From: Avibacterium endocarditidis
Lineage (GTDB): Bacteria; Pseudomonadota; Gammaproteobacteria; Enterobacterales; Pasteurellaceae
Reading direction: 5' to 3'
Length of the DNA: 42,890 nt
NCBI RefSeq assembly: GCF_002921145.1
Contig: NZ_PQVI01000001.1
Span: forward strand, 11,543-54,432
The notes beneath the pieces were generated by a model. The model was not told where the DNA came from and did no database searches. It saw nothing but the letters and a program-made list of their open reading frames with translations. Position 1 is the first letter of the stretch. Each line of letters opens with the position of its first letter. Below are positions 12,088 to 21,884 of this stretch, in pieces. Position numbers and translations under genes: made by a program.

Positions 12088-12546
12088 TTATAATGACAGC
12101 GTGATCAATTCAGGAGATTGCGCAAGTTGCCCACTTGCACCAAGTGCCATATCTTGTTGAATCTGTGCGTGCCATTCTAGCTCGCTCCAAATTTCAAATT
12201 TGTTAAGCTGACCGACTAACATCGTGCTTTTTTCTAGTTTCGCGTGCTGGCGTAATGGCGAGCTAATTAAAATTCGCCCTACGCTATCCAGCTCACATTC
12301 TGTGGCATAACCAAGCATCACACGTTGTAAACTCCGTTGCACAGGATCAAAATTCGACAAACTTAATAATTTTTGCTCAACAACTTCCCATTCATCTAAG
12401 GGATAAAGTAACAAGCAAGGTTGACGAATATCCACGGTACAAACCATTTGCCCATTATTTTTTTCTAGGATCTCGGCACGGTAACGGGTAGGAATGGCAA
12501 GCCGTCCCTTTGAATCCAAATTTACCGATGATGCGCCACGAAACAT
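12088..12546 (-). CDS. mraZ: Transcriptional regulator MraZ
   Basis: MraZ is a ring-forming DNA-binding protein of the AbrB-like fold that represses its own promoter and hence the dcw cluster. The 152-aa protein has the two internal repeats of the family, each with a DxxGR core: [15 protein letters not shown] near the N-terminus and [15 protein letters not shown] in the second half. It is the first dcw gene. Its upstream region carries three GTGGT repeats at 10-bp spacing, the expected form of its operator. Confidence 0.97.
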   Translation of the reverse strand: MFRGASSVNLDSKGRLAIPTRYRAEILEKNNGQMVCTVDIRQPCLLLYPLDEWEVVEQKLLSLSNFDPVQRSLQRVMLGYATECELDSVGRILISSPLRQHAKLEKSTMLVGQLNKFEIWSELEWHAQIQQDMALGASGQLAQSPELITLSL

Positions 12547-12606
12547 TGTTTGAGATCTCTTGTTAAAAATAAGTGCGGTTATTTTTTACAGAATTTCGCA
12601 ATTTTT

Positions 12607-12631
12607 ACCACAAAACACCACTTTTTACCAC
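12607..12631 (-). promoter_or_regulatory. MraZ operator, three GTGGT repeats
   Basis: On the minus strand GTGGT occurs at 12627-12631, 12617-12621 and 12607-12611, exactly 10 bp apart, one helical turn, with A/T-rich 5-bp spacers. Known MraZ operators are arrays of short TGG-containing repeats with this period next to the mraZ promoter. The array lies directly downstream of the proposed -10 box, so bound MraZ would block initiation. Confidence 0.8.
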
Positions 12632-12640
12632 TTATTTGTA

Positions 12641-12669
12641 AGTTTAGTATTAGTTTGACTAAGTTGCAA
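12641..12669 (-). promoter_or_regulatory. Putative dcw (mraZ) sigma-70 promoter
   Basis: TTGCAA (12664-12669) and TAAACT (12641-12646) on the minus strand are separated by 17 bp. Transcription would start near 12634, just before the MraZ repeats, about 88 bases upstream of the mraZ start codon. The boxes are imperfect matches to consensus, so this is inferred from spacing and from the operator position. Confidence 0.55.
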
Positions 12670-12710
12670 GCAGTTTGATCCGGATCTTATGTAAAGATTT
12701 GTATATTTCG

Positions 12711-12750
12711 CCCAAAAAGAAAGCCATTTGAGCAACGCGCCAAATGGCTT
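12711..12750 (-). terminator. Rho-independent terminator after the phoH-ybeY-tmcA group
   Basis: A perfect 10-bp stem (AAGCCATTTG / CAAATGGCTT, 12721-12730 and 12741-12750) with a 10-base GC-rich loop is followed in the minus direction by TTTCTTTTT. It ends the minus-strand group whose last gene stops at 12799, and separates it from the mraZ promoter. Confidence 0.8.
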
Positions 12751-12798
12751 TGTAAGAAATGATTGAAAAGTGAGAAATGTAAAGATCGCGATCTGATC

Positions 12799-12966
12799 CT
12801 AAGATTTAGCTGCTTTCTCTTGCTCCGCTTTTTTCGGTGGATCTTCATCAAATTTCACCACTGGCACACAACTGCGGCAAGCGCCTTGATCGATCCCCAA
12901 TTCTTTGCAAAATTCGCTGTATTTATCCCATAATCTGCGCAGCACACCTTTTTGTTGATTTGCCAT
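12799..12966 (-). CDS. Small hypothetical protein with paired cysteines, DUF5363-like
   Basis: This is a 55-aa open frame starting MANQQKGVLRRLWDKYSEF. Its middle has three cysteines (in FCKE and ACRSC) and the acidic-basic tail ends KAEQEKAAKS. It starts 47 bp after the tmcA stop in the same direction and is followed by a terminator, so it looks like the last gene of that operon. I recall a Pasteurellaceae-only family of this kind (DUF5363), but I cannot confirm the match. Function is unknown. The cysteine spacing could suit metal binding or a disulfide, which is speculation. Confidence 0.65.
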   Translation of the reverse strand: MANQQKGVLRRLWDKYSEFCKELGIDQGACRSCVPVVKFDEDPPKKAEQEKAAKS

Positions 12967-14335
12967 TATTTCCCCCTATTTTGCGATTTATTCTTTGCCT
13001 TATGTATGCCTTATCATAAAAGAATTTTTTGCTTTTGCAACCACCGTTTTACTTCTTCGCGACAAGCTTGCAACCATTGCTTTTTGCCCGTGCTTGGTAA
13101 GATTTTTTGTTCACAATAAGCCGACAATAAAGGCAATGTTTCCCCTTGATTGCCCCATAATAAACGGCGAATAGCCGGGATCGTGCTGGCTAAATTTCGT
13201 TGATAATAAGCAAAATAATGTAACGCTTTGATGTCTTGTTCATTCAGAGAAAAATCTCTTGTTTGCAGCCCTTGTGGGCATAGCTGCGTGGCTAAAGGGT
13301 GGAAGGATAAAGGAATATCTCGCTCAAATTGTGCTAACAATTTTGTACAAAAATCTTGCCCTGCGCGGCTTACGCCTTTTACGCTAATCGCGCTATAACA
13401 ACCGCTGTTGGCTTCTTTATGGCTGCCTAAATAAACCAAATTAAACCCGCACTTTTGCCAGAATTGAGCAAGCTCGGGCGTGTAGCCAAAGCTCACCGAT
13501 AAAAAATCTTGCGTGCGATCTTGACTCTGCAGACTTGGCTCATTCACTTCTGCCATTAGCGCCTGTCCTATCCCTTGATGTTGCCATTTAGGTTGCACAG
13601 CAATGCGAGAAATGCGTGCTGAACTCAGCTTGCACGCTGCTTCATTTAGGCTTGCTTGGCACAATATTTGCGCCACCAAATTACCTTTCGGGCGGCGGAC
13701 ACCTTGCATTATGCCTTCAATCAACGCACTATCTTGCATTGCCCCTTCATTCAGCAGCCAAAGCGCGCCTAATAAATCCTGATTGGATTTTGCCAGTAAA
13801 AATTGCTGATGCCTGCCATCGAGCAAACGGCGTAAATCCACAGGGGACGTCTTATAATGGGCGAGCATCAGCAATCCGTAAAAATCTTCATATTCTCCTT
13901 TCTGAAAAAGGCTTTGGCTATGATGCCAATGAAAATGCAAATCCGCATTAGGAACAAATTAGGCTGAAACTCAGGCTGAGCTAATTGGCTTTCCGCTTCT
14001 AATAAAGCAACTCAGAAATAAAAGGTTCAATCAGATCATCTGCTCGCCAACGCAACGGGGTGCTGAGTTCAAAATGTTGCAAAGTGCGGTGTTTTTTGCA
14101 TAAATTTAAGCAAGAAACCGCGCCCTGTGCCTTCATAGCTTTGTATCGTGGTGGTACATAAAATCGCCCGAAAATGCGCTGTGAGCTGCATTAATAAAGG
14201 TAGCGGGATCATTGCAGCTTCATCAATGATCAACCAATGATCGTTAAATTTATCGGGATCTTGTTGCACTTGTTGAGCGAGATCATCAGGTGCAATAAAA
14301 AGTAACTCTTTCTCAGCAAAATCTTGCAAAATTTG

Positions 14336-14360
14336 CACCGCACTTTTATTTGGTGCGGTG
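14336..14360. repeat. Inverted pair of uptake signal sequences inside tmcA
   Basis: CACCGCAC (14336-14343) and GTGCGGTG (14353-14360) form an 8-bp stem with a 9-base loop within coding sequence. Such inverted uptake-signal pairs usually lie at gene ends as terminators in this family, so an intragenic pair is less common. Confidence 0.7.
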
Positions 14361-14872
14361 AGAATCACCTTGTCTAAATGCGCGGCAAATAATCCTGCCA
14401 AGGCGGATTTTCCCCGTCCACGCTTGGCGGTGAGCACATTGATTTCTTTCGGAGCATTTAATAATTGTTGCAAAATACGTTGTTGATCCTGCGTGGCAGA
14501 ATGAAAGGACTTTATCGGCTCGATGGCTGAGTTATGCGGTGCTGGTAAAAAGCTATCACCATTTTGTTGCTGATAAATAGGAAAGCCGTATTCACGCACT
14601 TTTTGCTGCATAAATTGGACAAAATTCGGTGTGCAAATGCCTTGCGGCACACCGCTCCAACGCTGGCTATCCAAATCAATTTGCGTGGCTAAATGTTGCC
14701 AATAGTTGAACAATAAATAAAGCTGCCCGCCCGCTTGCAATGTACCTGCGGCAATGGCAAGGGCATCAAGATTTAGGCTTTGTCTGGCATCATAAATAAT
14801 CAGGCAATGTTCGCGCCCAAGCTGATTTTTTGCTTTGCTAAAGGGAATTAGAGTGATGTTTTGCTCGGGAAA

Positions 14873-14914
14873 AAGTGCGGTAGTGCGGTGCAATTTTCAT
14901 CACAATTTTCATCA
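14873..14914. repeat. Adjacent 8-bp and 12-bp tandem duplications in tmcA
   Basis: AGTGCGGT, the uptake signal core, occurs twice in exact tandem (14874-14881 and 14882-14889). One base further, the 12-mer CAATTTTCATCA occurs twice in tandem (14891-14902 and 14903-14914), adding an in-frame DENC repeat to the protein. Deleting one 8-bp copy rejoins the tmcA frame (ENCTALFPEQNITLIPF). Confidence 0.9.
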
Positions 14915-15032
14915 AAAAAAAGCACCGCACTTTGTTTTTCAAAGCGAGCGAAGTCAGAAAATAAAGGGGAAAGTTGAGTTTGTAAGCACGTATTTTCCCC
15001 AACTAAGATACGAAGCTGACGTGGCTGCAAGG

Positions 15033-15500
15033 CTAGGCTTTTTCCGCTAAATAAGGATCGGCAAAGCCAAGATCTTGCATTATTTCCGTTTCAAGGCTTT
15101 CCATTTCTTCTGCTTCATCATCTTCAATATGATCGTAGCCCAGCAAATGCAAACAGCCGTGTACGACCATATGCGCCCAGTGTGCCATTAAGGGTTTGCC
15201 TTGTTCCTGCGCTTCTCGTTCTACCACTTGGCGACAAATCACTAAATCGCCGAGCAGCGGCAATTCCACTTCTTCAGGGCATTCAAAAGGAAAGGAAAGC
15301 ACGTTGGTTGGATAATCCTTACCACGATAAGTGGCGTTTAAGCTTTGGCTTTCCGCTTCGTCCACCACGCGAATGGTGATCTCAGGTTGCAGGTTCTCTG
15401 CTTGCACTGCGGCGGTTGCCCATTGTTGAAATTGTTGTTCTGTCGGCAAGTTTTCGCTATTTTCTACTGCGATTTGTAAATCAACGATGACATCTTTCAT
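15033..15500 (-). CDS. ybeY: Endoribonuclease YbeY, rRNA maturation factor
   Basis: YbeY is a zinc-dependent endoribonuclease that takes part in 16S rRNA 3'-end maturation and ribosome quality control. The 155-aa protein has the zinc motif [11 protein letters not shown], with the three histidines at residues 114, 118 and 124, and the conserved TNVLSFPFE block. The start overlaps the restored phoH stop as ATGA, and tmcA begins 2 bp after its stop. The phoH-ybeY pair is widely conserved. Confidence 0.96.
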   Translation of the reverse strand: MKDVIVDLQIAVENSENLPTEQQFQQWATAAVQAENLQPEITIRVVDEAESQSLNATYRGKDYPTNVLSFPFECPEEVELPLLGDLVICRQVVEREAQEQGKPLMAHWAHMVVHGCLHLLGYDHIEDDEAEEMESLETEIMQDLGFADPYLAEKA

Positions 15501-16611
15501 TCTGTTTCTTCTCGTTCTAAGGCTTGTTGTTTCGCCTGTTCTTGCTGACGCTGTAAGGCGCGTTCTTTACGGCGAATTTCTTCCTGTTCGTCCCATTTAT
15601 CATAGGCTTGCACCACTTTGGCAACCACTGGGTGGCGAACAATGTCTTTACTGTCAAAATATTAAAGCTCAATTCTGGCACATTTTCTAGCACTTCAATG
15701 GCGTGGCGTAAACCTGATTTTTGGCTGCGTGGCAAGTCAATTTGCGTGATGTCGCCCGTTATCACCGCTTTAGAATTAAACCCGATACGGGTTAAAAACA
15801 TTTTCATTTGTTCGGTGGTGGTGTTTTGGCTTTCATCTAAAATAATAAAGCTATCATTCAACGTGCGTCCACGCATATAAGCCAGCGGTGCGATTTCAAT
15901 CACATTGCGCTCCATTAATTTCTGCACTTTTTCAAAGCCTAGCATTTCAAATAAGGCATCATAGAGCGGGCGTAAATAAGGCTCAATTTTTTGCCCTAAA
16001 TCTCCCGGCAAAAAGCCCAATTTCTCCCCGGCTTCCACCGCAGGGCGAGTGAGCAAAATGCGGCGCACTTCTTGTCGCTCTAAGGCTTCCACCGCAGCCG
16101 CCACAGCAAGAAAAGTTTTCCCTGTGCCTGCTGGCCCAATACCAAAACTAATGTCATAACGCAAAATATTATGCAAATATTGAATCTGATTTGCGCCACG
16201 CGGTTTAATTAAGCCACGCTTGGTTTTAATTGTGGTTTGATAGACTTTTGGCACCGCATTTTGTTCTGCTTGTTCGCTATCTTGTTGTAATAACATTCGA
16301 TTTTCCTGAATGGCTAAATGCACATCAGACAAATCAATTTCTTTCACCACGCCACGCACCGGTGCGGTTTCCAAATACAATGTTTGGATCAACGCCGCCA
16401 CTTTATTTAATAATTTTGCGTGATGAGATTTCGGATTGGGATCTTTCGATTTCAGCGTAAAGGTAAAATTACGCCGTGCAATATCCAAGAAAAATTCTTT
16501 TTCAATCAACTGGATATTTTCATCAAATGCTCCGCACAATGCCTGCAAACGGGCATTATCTTGCGGTTCAAGAGTAAAGGTTTCGCTTAGTTCGCTCATT
16601 GGGTTGGACAA
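15497..16611 (-). CDS. ybeZ: PhoH-like ATPase (YbeZ), one frameshift near the C-terminus
   Basis: This is a PhoH-family P-loop ATPase, thought to act with YbeY in RNA metabolism. The Walker A loop GPAGTGKT lies at residues 159-166 and [11 protein letters not shown] follows as the Walker B region. The frame as read runs to 15517, but after ELSFN the family sequence continues in another frame ([19 protein letters not shown]) and ends EREETE at 15497, overlapping ybeY by 4 bp. One T missing from a run near 15657 explains it (ATTTTGAC for ATTTTTGAC). The protein would be about 371 aa. Confidence 0.92.
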
Positions 16612-16757
16612 ATTGTGTTCCTTTTATTTTGTTTTCCTGCTACTGTCAGAATCATTTGATTGTTGATGGGCATATTACCACGTTTTAAATACAGGCTCTA
16701 ATGCTCTTTGAGAAATTCTCTTTTTGTAGAAATGCGAGAAATCTCTCATTTTTGATA

Positions 16758-16809
16758 GAAAATAAGAATGATTCTGTGAAGAACATCACGAAGTGAAATT
16801 ATCATTATT
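16758..16809 (+). promoter_or_regulatory. Two Fur-box-like sites upstream of the sialidase gene
   Basis: Two 19-bp segments resemble the Fur consensus built from GATAAT hexamers: 16758-16776 (13 of 19 by eye) and 16791-16809 read on the minus strand (AATAATGATAAT core, 12 of 19). A possible -10 box (TATAGA, 16818-16823) lies just downstream of the second, but the -35 is poor. Iron-responsive control is a suggestion only. Confidence 0.35.
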
Positions 16810-16881
16810 TACTCCATTATAGAGCAAAAATATCATCAGCACTGAGATACTCCTAATTTCACATCAAACAAAGGATGCCCT

Positions 16882-19800
16882 ATGAAAAAAACAGCATTGG
16901 CAGCTTTAATCTCCTCGTGTCTTATCAGCCAATATGCCATGGCGAGTAACGAAGGAATCTTAGATTTCAAATCAAATACCGAATTTTTCAAGCCACTTAA
17001 TATCACTGAAACCTTCACTAAAAATGATGTTTTTAATTTAGAAAACGGTTCTTTAACTTTTGGCTTTAAAACCAATGGTGGTGATAATGTTTATTCTCTT
17101 TTAGGTGCTTCAACCCTAGGTGGACACACCAACCACTATATTAATTTCTATATGTTAAGGAAGCAAGGCACGGATACCTTTGGCTTAGAATTAAGAAATA
17201 AGAATAGCTATTTAATTAATAATTCAGCACTTACCGCAAATGTTGATAATCAAAATAAAGATTATCAAACCATTACCTATACGTTTGATAAAACAAATAA
17301 CCAAATTAAAATTTATGTGAATGGCGAATTAAAACAAACACATAATAATTCTAAATTCTTCAAAGATATTGAGAACTTAAATATTGCTTATTTAGGAAAA
17401 ACGCCAAGAAGCTCTGGCAATGAAATGCGTTTTAGTGGAAATATTTATTCGGCGGGAGTTACCGAACAAGTATTGTCAGAAGAAAAAATCAAAGCGCTAC
17501 ACCAAGAATTAGCGGAAACCTATCGCCGAAACGAAAGCGAGAATGCGGATAAACATCGCGCTTCAGGGGCAATGCTAACGGAAAAAGAATCGCTCTTTCA
17601 ACCAAATCAAGATGGCGCAAAAAACTACCGTATTCCTTCCTTACTCACCACGCAAAACGGCGTTGTTATCGCCGCTATCGACAAGCGCTGGCAACATTCT
17701 GCTGACTGGGGAAATATTGATACCGCGATCCGCCGCAGTTTTGATGGTGGCTTAACTTGGCAAAAAAGCCAAACAGTGATTGATCTTGCCAGCCAATCTT
17801 ATGGCAGTCAAAACTCTGCGTTCTTAATCGATCCCCTAATGGTGCAAGACAAACGCAATGGGCGTGTCTTTATGATTGTGGATATGTTCCCTGAAACGCA
17901 AGGTTTCTTTGGAATCAAAAATCAAAATGCCGAAGGTTCAGGTTATAAAAATATCGGTGGGAAATATTATCAATTATTAACTGACGAATATAATAATCGC
18001 TACACCATTCGTGAAAACGGCATTGTTTATAATGATAAAATAAACCAACAGATTATCGGGTTGTTATTAATGGTAATCCTGAATTGGCATTTAACGATCT
18101 CGGTGATTTATATCAAGGCGATACACGTTTAGGAAATATTTATTTACAAACGAAAAATCCAAATAATGATAGCGCCCCACTTAAATCAACCATCACCAGC
18201 AATTTATGGCTCACTTATAGTGATAATGACGGTGAAACTTGGTCTAACCCAGTCAACATTAACTCTCAAGTGAAAGCCGATTGGATGCGTTTTATGGGAA
18301 CAGGCCCCGGAACAGGGATTCAGCTTAAAGACGGCTCTTTAGTGATGCCGGTTTACTACACCAATAACAATAATAAACAAGCAGCAGCGGTTATCATTAG
18401 CAAAGACGGTGGCAAAACTTGGGAACGCGGTGAATCACCAATTGATAGCAGATTTGCGGCACAAGGCGGATCACGTCTGCTTAACGGCACTTATGGCTAT
18501 GAAATTACTGAATCCCAAGTAATTGAACTAGACAACGGACAATTAAAACTCTTTTCTCGCATAGCAAATCATAATCGCGTTCATATTTCCACTAGTTATG
18601 ACGGTGGTTACACTTGGGAAAAAGACGTTATTTTAGATGACGTGTTACTAGAACCTTATTGCCAACTTTCAGTAATTAAATATTCCAAACGTATTAATGG
18701 CAAAGAACATATCCTCTTTGCTAATCCACATTCTAATAGACGCAGCAATGGTAAAGTGTGGCTTGGTGAAGTGCAAGAAGATGGTTCTATCGAATGGAAA
18801 TATACCACTACGATTACACCAAATAATTACGCCTATAGCAGCTTAACTGAATTGCCAAATGGCGATATTGGCTTGCTTTATGAAGGGGCGGAAGGAAAAA
18901 TTGATTTTGTTCGCTTAAATATTCAAGAGCTTGTATGGCAAGACAATATCTTACATCGTGATAAACGAAACACGCCATTTGAATATGATCGTAATAGCAC
19001 CGTTGCTGAAACATTCTATAAAATTGGTGATGGGGAAATTATTAAAATCGGTGAAGGAGTAAACCCTGCCAAAATGGTGGTTAATGAAGGCACATTAGGT
19101 TTAAAACAGCAGGAAAAAGATGGTCAAGTTCAAGCCTATTCCGACATTATTGTAAACCCTGAGGGCACAGTAAAATTATATGGCGAAAACCAAATTAAAG
19201 CCGAAAATCTCAGCTTGAATAAAGGAACGTTTGACTTAAATGGCAATAATTTCACCATTGAAAATGGCGAGGATAAAGGGCTGCAAGCTGAAACAATTAA
19301 CGGAAATATTATTAATAGCAATGCCACCAAAGCTAGCACGCTTAACTATTTGCAATCTGGGGTAAGAAAAATTAAGGGTGAAATGCTTGGCAATGATCAA
19401 GGTAAATTAAATTTTGCCTATAAACCGACCGCACTTAATAATAACCACTTAACCTTAGAAACAAATTCAACCTTAAACGAGCTTACCGTCAACCAAGGTG
19501 AAATAATTTACGCACCAGATACTTCCCATTTAACGCAAAATGCAAATTTAGCGAATAATGCCACATTAAGCATAAAAGATAACGTGATTGCGCGCTTTGA
19601 TACCATTGCACTTGATGACACAAGCCAAATTAATGCGGATATTAGTGCCAACCAAACAAGCCGTTTATTTGCTGATACGCAAGGGCAAGGTAGTTTAAGC
19701 AAAAATGGAGAGGGGACACTATATTTAATTGGGCAATTCAATCACACAGGAAAAACCTTGTTAAATCAAGGGGTAACCATTTTAGAAGGGGAATTAAACC

Positions 19801-21835
19801 ATTCGCCGTTATATATCAAAGAAAATGCGAGTTTAACGGGAAATGGGATCGTTCATTCACATACTTATTGGCAAGCCAATGCCCATATTGCACCAAATAA
19901 TGCCCCGCACTTAAATCATACGGCAAACGGCAGCAAATCCAGAAATGCCAGTTTCCAACCTAAAACCCTATCCTTTGGGAATGTAACCAATGAGGGGGCG
20001 GATATTACATTAAATGTGGATAACGTTTCCGAAAATATGACAGAATGGCGTGCGGATCGCGTGCTGATTAATGGAGATTTAACCACCACCCAACCTATTC
20101 CGGTAAATATAAACTTACTCAATAGCCAGATCGGTAATTCCGATACTAATAAAAACGAACGCTACGATGCTGATGAGGGTATTTCACTCATTCAAGTGAA
20201 AGGCGAAACCAGTCGCATAGATGCGTTCAATTTGGCGAAAGCGGTTCATAATGATGAAAGCCATATTAATCGCTATGCCTTAGTTAGCGTTGAAAAAGGG
20301 GCAACTACGGCAAGTGAAAATAGTTTTGGTGAGAACAACAGCAATTTCAACGATTACCGCTTGCAAACCTTGCTAATTAATGAAGATGGTGAACCGTTAT
20401 CACCAATTATTAAAGCTCCAACAACACCACCAAAAGAGGAAAGCCCTAAAGCTGATGACACAGCTGCCCCAATTCCACCAACCGCGAACACGACAGTAAC
20501 CCTCCAGCAAACCAAGATGAAGGGAATACTGACAATAGCGGTGAAACTACCGCTCCTGTGGATAATGCAGTGGTAGCACCACCTTCAGATCAAAATGGAG
20601 GAAATGCCAATAACAGCACAGAAACCACGTCCCCTGTGGATAATGCAGTCGTAACACCACCTTCTGCTCAAAATGGAGGAAATGCCAATAACAGCACAGA
20701 AACCACGTCTCCAGTGGATAATGCTGTGGTAACACCACCTTCTGATCAAAATGGAGGAAATGCCAATAACAGCACAGAAACCACGTCTCCAGTGGATAAT
20801 GTTGTGGTAGCCGCACCTGCTAATCCAAATACAGGGAATGTGGATAACAGCACGGAAACTGCTTCTCCAGCAGGTAATGCAACAGTTACGCCATTAGCAG
20901 GAAATGCAACAGCCGCAAGTGCTTCAACCTATCGCCCAGCATTAAATAGCCAAGTTCCAGCCTATTTGGTGACGAATTTAGCCTTGTTAGAACATAGTTA
21001 TATGCAGGCTCAAACCTTTGCCCAAAACATTACGCAAGGCACGAAAAATTTCTATGTTTTACAACAACATCGTAAAGCCACTTATGATAGCAACCTTGGC
21101 TTTAGTGATTATGGCTATAGCTACAAATCCACCACGAATAGTACCTTATTTGGTGGTCGCCTTGATCTCAACGATAAACAGCGTCTTCACTTAGGGCTTG
21201 CTCTCAGCAAATTCTCGGTTGAACCAAAAACCACAGAAATTGAAGGCAGCAGCTCGGCAAAATATAAATCTGTAGGGGTATTATTCACATTAGAAAATCA
21301 ACTGACCGAACAAAGCTATGTTAATCTCAGTGGAAACTATCAATATGTGCGCGGTAAAATTTCCACTTCACAACATAAAGATTTAGCCAAAGTGAGAGGC
21401 CATTCTTGGGGTATTGGTGCAGAAACAGGCTATCATTTCTTGCTAAATGAAGTCCGTTTAACGCCAATTATTGCGTTGCAATATCAAAGTAGCAAAGCCA
21501 ATATTGAGGATCATACCTTCAGTTGGAATATCAATAATGATCGACAATATATTTTCACTCAACAAATTGGGGGTGAAATTGCATGGAAATCATTGAAATT
21601 CCGTACAATGTATGAACACAATACAGGAAATACCCCTGTCTTAACTCTCAATGATGGAACAACTCAGCAATACAAAACGGGTAAATTAGGCAACGCCTTA
21701 TTATTCTCTGCCAGCGCAGGTTATGATATTACGCCAAACCTAAACATCAGCGTCCAAATTAGCCATAGAAAATCCCTTTCTGACTATGGACTAAAACAAA
21801 CTTACTTTGCGGGTAAATTAGAATACCGTTTCTAA
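16882..21835 (+). CDS. nanB: Sialidase with type Va autotransporter domain, NanB-like, two frameshifts
   Basis: This predicted surface sialidase of about 1,650 aa would cleave terminal sialic acid from host glycans. In order it has a signal peptide (1-21, ending AMA), a lectin-like sialidase N-terminal domain (about 50-210), a beta-propeller with YRIP (249-252), D275 in SADWGN, four Asp boxes (SFDGGLTW, SDNDGETW, SKDGGKTW, SYDGGYTW) and SSLTELPNGDIGLLYE, a beta-helix stalk from about nt 18960, a 26-aa repeat linker, and a beta-barrel (about nt 21060-21835) ending in EYRF. The frame breaks near 18040 (AAAA for AAAAA) and 20501 (CCC for CCCC), and both repairs rejoin perfectly. One uptake signal lies at about 19425. 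Pasteurella multocida NanB is the closest family I know, and the symbol follows it. Confidence 0.9.
20558..20869 (+). repeat. Four 78-bp tandem repeats encoding a Pro/Asn/Thr-rich linker
   Basis: Units begin at 20558, 20636, 20714 and 20792, each 78 bp (26 aa, VDNAVV-PPS-QNGGNANNST-ETTSP). The first three are nearly identical and the fourth has diverged, with degenerate partial copies on both sides. The unit is a multiple of three, so gain or loss keeps the frame. It forms the linker between the stalk and the barrel of the autotransporter. Confidence 0.95.
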
Positions 21836-21849
21836 TCAACTCACCTTTG

Positions 21850-21884
21850 AAGTGGGAGAGAATTTATTTTTCTCCCACTTTTTG
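21850..21884. terminator. Terminator between sialidase gene and pilB
   Basis: A perfect 10-bp stem AAGTGGGAGA / TCTCCCACTT (21850-21859, 21871-21880) with an 11-base loop is followed by TTTT on the plus strand. The 3' arm overlaps the last codons of pilB (KVGEK), so the sialidase terminator is partly coding sequence of the convergent gene. Confidence 0.8.

Larger units (their letters stand above)
13014..15030 (-). pseudogene. tmcA: tRNA(Met) cytidine acetyltransferase, frame broken at about four places
   Basis: TmcA makes N4-acetylcytidine at the wobble position of elongator tRNA-Met, using acetyl-CoA and ATP. Pieces of one protein of about 670 aa, the family length, lie in order: N-terminal domain (15030 to about 14890), helicase-like ATPase with loop KRGRGKSALAG and the LIIDEAAMIP box, then the GNAT domain (RISRIAVQPKWQHQGIGQAL). 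Breaks lie near 14880, 14075, 14005 and 13965. The first is an exact 8-bp tandem duplication of AGTGCGGT, whose removal restores the frame. Two others fit one-base homopolymer loss. The apparent start is TTG at 15030, 2 bp after the ybeY stop. It could be a decayed gene or an intact gene with sequence errors. Confidence 0.85.

Noticed and set aside
18084-20576. Separate gene for the middle of the sialidase region
   Set aside because: It starts inside a continuous sialidase domain with no ribosome site, and single-base repairs at both ends rejoin it to its flanks.
20558-20869. CRISPR-like repeat array
   Set aside because: Repeats are directly adjacent with no spacers, in frame, and encode a linker.
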